This document shows, one piece after another, positions 62,970 through 64,000 of a stretch of 64,000 bases of DNA. A program made the position numbers and the translations under genes. Positions within the stretch are counted from its first letter, which is position 1. Each line of letters begins with the position of its first letter. Origin of the DNA: Myxococcota bacterium (GTDB lineage: Bacteria > Myxococcota_A > UBA9160 > UBA4427); assembly GCA_041389495.1 (NCBI GenBank), contig JAWKRT010000002.1, forward strand, positions 1,116,001-1,180,000, in the 5' to 3' direction. The notes beneath the pieces were generated by a model. That model made no database searches. It was not told where the DNA came from and saw only the letters and a program-made list of their open reading frames with translations.

Positions 62970-64000
62970 ATGGCAGCCCGCACCAAGGCGGTGAAGGTCG
63001 AGAAGCTCGGCGAGCTCGAGGGCGAGGACCTGCTCGCCCAGATGATCGACACCGGCATCAAGCCGCGCGGCGACGAGGCGCACGACCGCGCGCGCGAGCT
63101 CGTCCGCAACTTCGTGGCCGAGCTGCTCGACCCGGGGATGGTCACCGCGAAGGGCGTCACGAAGACGATCAACGCGCGCATCGCGGCGATCGACGAGCTG
63201 CTCTCGAAGCAGGTGAACGCGATCCTCCACCACCCCGAGTTCCAGCAGCTCGAGGCGTCGTGGCGCGGGCTCCACAAGCTCGTGCACGGGAGCGAGACCG
63301 GCGAGAACCTCAAGGTCCGCGTGCTCAACGTCTCCAAGAAGGACCTGCTCAAGGACTTCAAGGCGGCGCCGGAGTTCACGGAGAGCGCGCTCTGGAAGAA
63401 GGTCTACGAGTACGAGTTCGGGCTCTACGGCGGCGACCCCTACGGCGCGCTCGTCGGCGACTTCGAGTTCGGCAAGGGGCCGCAGGACGTCGAGCTGCTG
63501 ACGGAGATGTCCCAGGTCGCGGCGGCCGCGCACGCGCCCTTCATCACCGCGTCGGCGCCCGACATGTTCGGCATGGACTCGTTCACGCAGATGCCGAACC
63601 CGCGCGACCTCGCGAAGATCTTCGACAAGAGCAACCCCGAGAACACGAAGTGGCTCTCGTTCCGCGACTCGGAGGATTCGCGCTTCGTCGCGATGGTGCT
63701 GCCGCACGTGCTGCGACGCCTGCCGTACTCGATGAAGGACAATCCCGTCGAGAACTTCGACTTCGACGAGCAGGCGACCGAGCACGACCACTACTGCTGG
63801 GGCAACGCCGCCTACGACTACGCGCAGCGGCTCACGGCGGCCTTCGCGCAGCACCACTGGTGCGTCGCGATCCGCGGGCCCGAGGGCGGCGGCATGGTCG
63901 AGGACCTGCCGATCCACACCTTCAAGACGGCCGAGGGCGACGTCGCCGCGAAGTGTCCGACCGAGGTGATGATCCCGGACACGCGCGAGAAGGAGCTCTC
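62970..64000 (+). CDS. tssC: Type VI secretion sheath protein TssC (VipB), 3' end outside window
   Basis: The frame is open from the ATG at 62970 (GGAGAGGAG upstream) to the end of the window, so about 343 of roughly 490-500 residues are present. TssC motifs: INARIAAIDELLSKQVNAILHHPEFQQLEASWRGLHKLV, EFGLYGGDPYGALVGDFEFG, SAPDMFGMDSFTQMPNPRDLAKIF, WLSFRDSEDSRFVAMVLPHVLRRLPYS, YCWGNAAYDYAQRLTAAFAQHHWCVAIRGPEGGGMVEDLPIHTF and CPTEVMIPDTREKELS. It builds the contractile sheath with TssB. The rest of the machine (TssK, TssJ, Hcp, ClpV) must lie beyond 64000. Confidence 0.97.
   Translation, partial: MAARTKAVKVEKLGELEGEDLLAQMIDTGIKPRGDEAHDRARELVRNFVAELLDPGMVTAKGVTKTINARIAAIDELLSKQVNAILHHPEFQQLEASWRGLHKLVHGSETGENLKVRVLNVSKKDLLKDFKAAPEFTESALWKKVYEYEFGLYGGDPYGALVGDFEFGKGPQDVELLTEMSQVAAAAHAPFITASAPDMFGMDSFTQMPNPRDLAKIFDKSNPENTKWLSFRDSEDSRFVAMVLPHVLRRLPYSMKDNPVENFDFDEQATEHDHYCWGNAAYDYAQRLTAAFAQHHWCVAIRGPEGGGMVEDLPIHTFKTAEGDVAAKCPTEVMIPDTREKEL

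Noticed and set aside
1..64000. CRISPR arrays, tRNA/rRNA genes, transposases, integrases, attachment sites or defence islands
   Set aside because: No repeated spacer structure, cloverleaf-like sequence or recombinase motif was recognised on either strand. This was reading by eye, so a covariance search could still find a tRNA.

Overview
The window is one contiguous piece of a very GC-rich (roughly three quarters G+C, judged by eye) Gram-negative bacterial chromosome. Evidence for Gram-negative: type VI secretion genes at the right edge, a beta-barrel outer-membrane protein, lipoproteins, a GspE/PilB-type ATPase and EmrAB-type efflux. The gene mix (LLM-class F420/flavin oxidoreductases, paired acyl-CoA dehydrogenases, ACAD10-like phosphotransferases, amidohydrolases, a P450, sulfatase plus HTTM protein, a secreted haem protein with thrombospondin type-3 repeats) resembles Myxococcota/deltaproteobacterial or Binatota-like lineages. 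That placement is inference. No rRNA, tRNA, CRISPR array, insertion sequence or phage gene was seen. About 53 protein genes are supported, nearly all of them chromosomal housekeeping or catabolic genes in short operons.

Layout. 1-4.4 kb: end of a quinoprotein dehydrogenase, a phosphotransferase, and a minus-strand GspE-type ATPase/HDOD pair. 4.6-7.1 kb: two LLM oxidoreductases around a SnoaL-like protein. 7.1-11.2 kb: a large secreted beta-propeller/di-haem protein behind a structured leader, and a convergent anchored protein. 11.3-17.8 kb: Ca/Na-type antiporter, alanine dehydrogenase, a 34-codon membrane ORF, amidohydrolase, P450, outer-membrane protein. 17.8-29.7 kb: FAD oxidoreductase, third LLM enzyme, phosphotransferase, GNAT-nitrilase fusion with an MFS carrier, carboxylesterase, then a three-gene amidohydrolase/SDR operon. 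30-34 kb: a LuxR-type response regulator and its PDZ-containing hybrid kinase, whose reading frame is broken twice, and a hemerythrin. 34.3-43.3 kb: kinase/ATPase fusion, TauD dioxygenase, then a tightly overlapping TetR-HlyD-EmrB-membrane protein-MFS operon. 43.3-50.6 kb: SLC13/TrkA-C transporter, two acyl-CoA dehydrogenases, lipoprotein plus S9 peptidase, DUF4404. 50.7-54.5 kb: CbpA/CbpM chaperone pair, DUF167, diguanylate cyclase, TIM-barrel epimerase. 54.6-60.1 kb: sulfatase-like enzyme with an HTTM protein, FAD oxidoreductase and a divergent COG4648 membrane protein. 60.3-64 kb: a class-3-type lipase followed by tssA, tssB and the start of tssC.

How it works together. Many enzymes look suited to activating and oxidising lipid-like or xenobiotic carboxylates (acyl-CoA dehydrogenases, ACAD10-like kinases, LLM oxidoreductases, P450, esterase). 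The lipase beside tssA is a candidate type VI effector. The most unusual signal is at the DNA level: at least nine genes without a Shine-Dalgarno sequence start 6-9 bp after a -10-like hexamer (TAnnnT or close), usually with a gap rich in CGCGCC. This points to widespread leaderless transcripts. Separate regulatory signals include an inverted repeat that fills the spacer of the acyl-CoA dehydrogenase promoter, a TetR-type operator, and leaders able to form strong or alternative hairpins.
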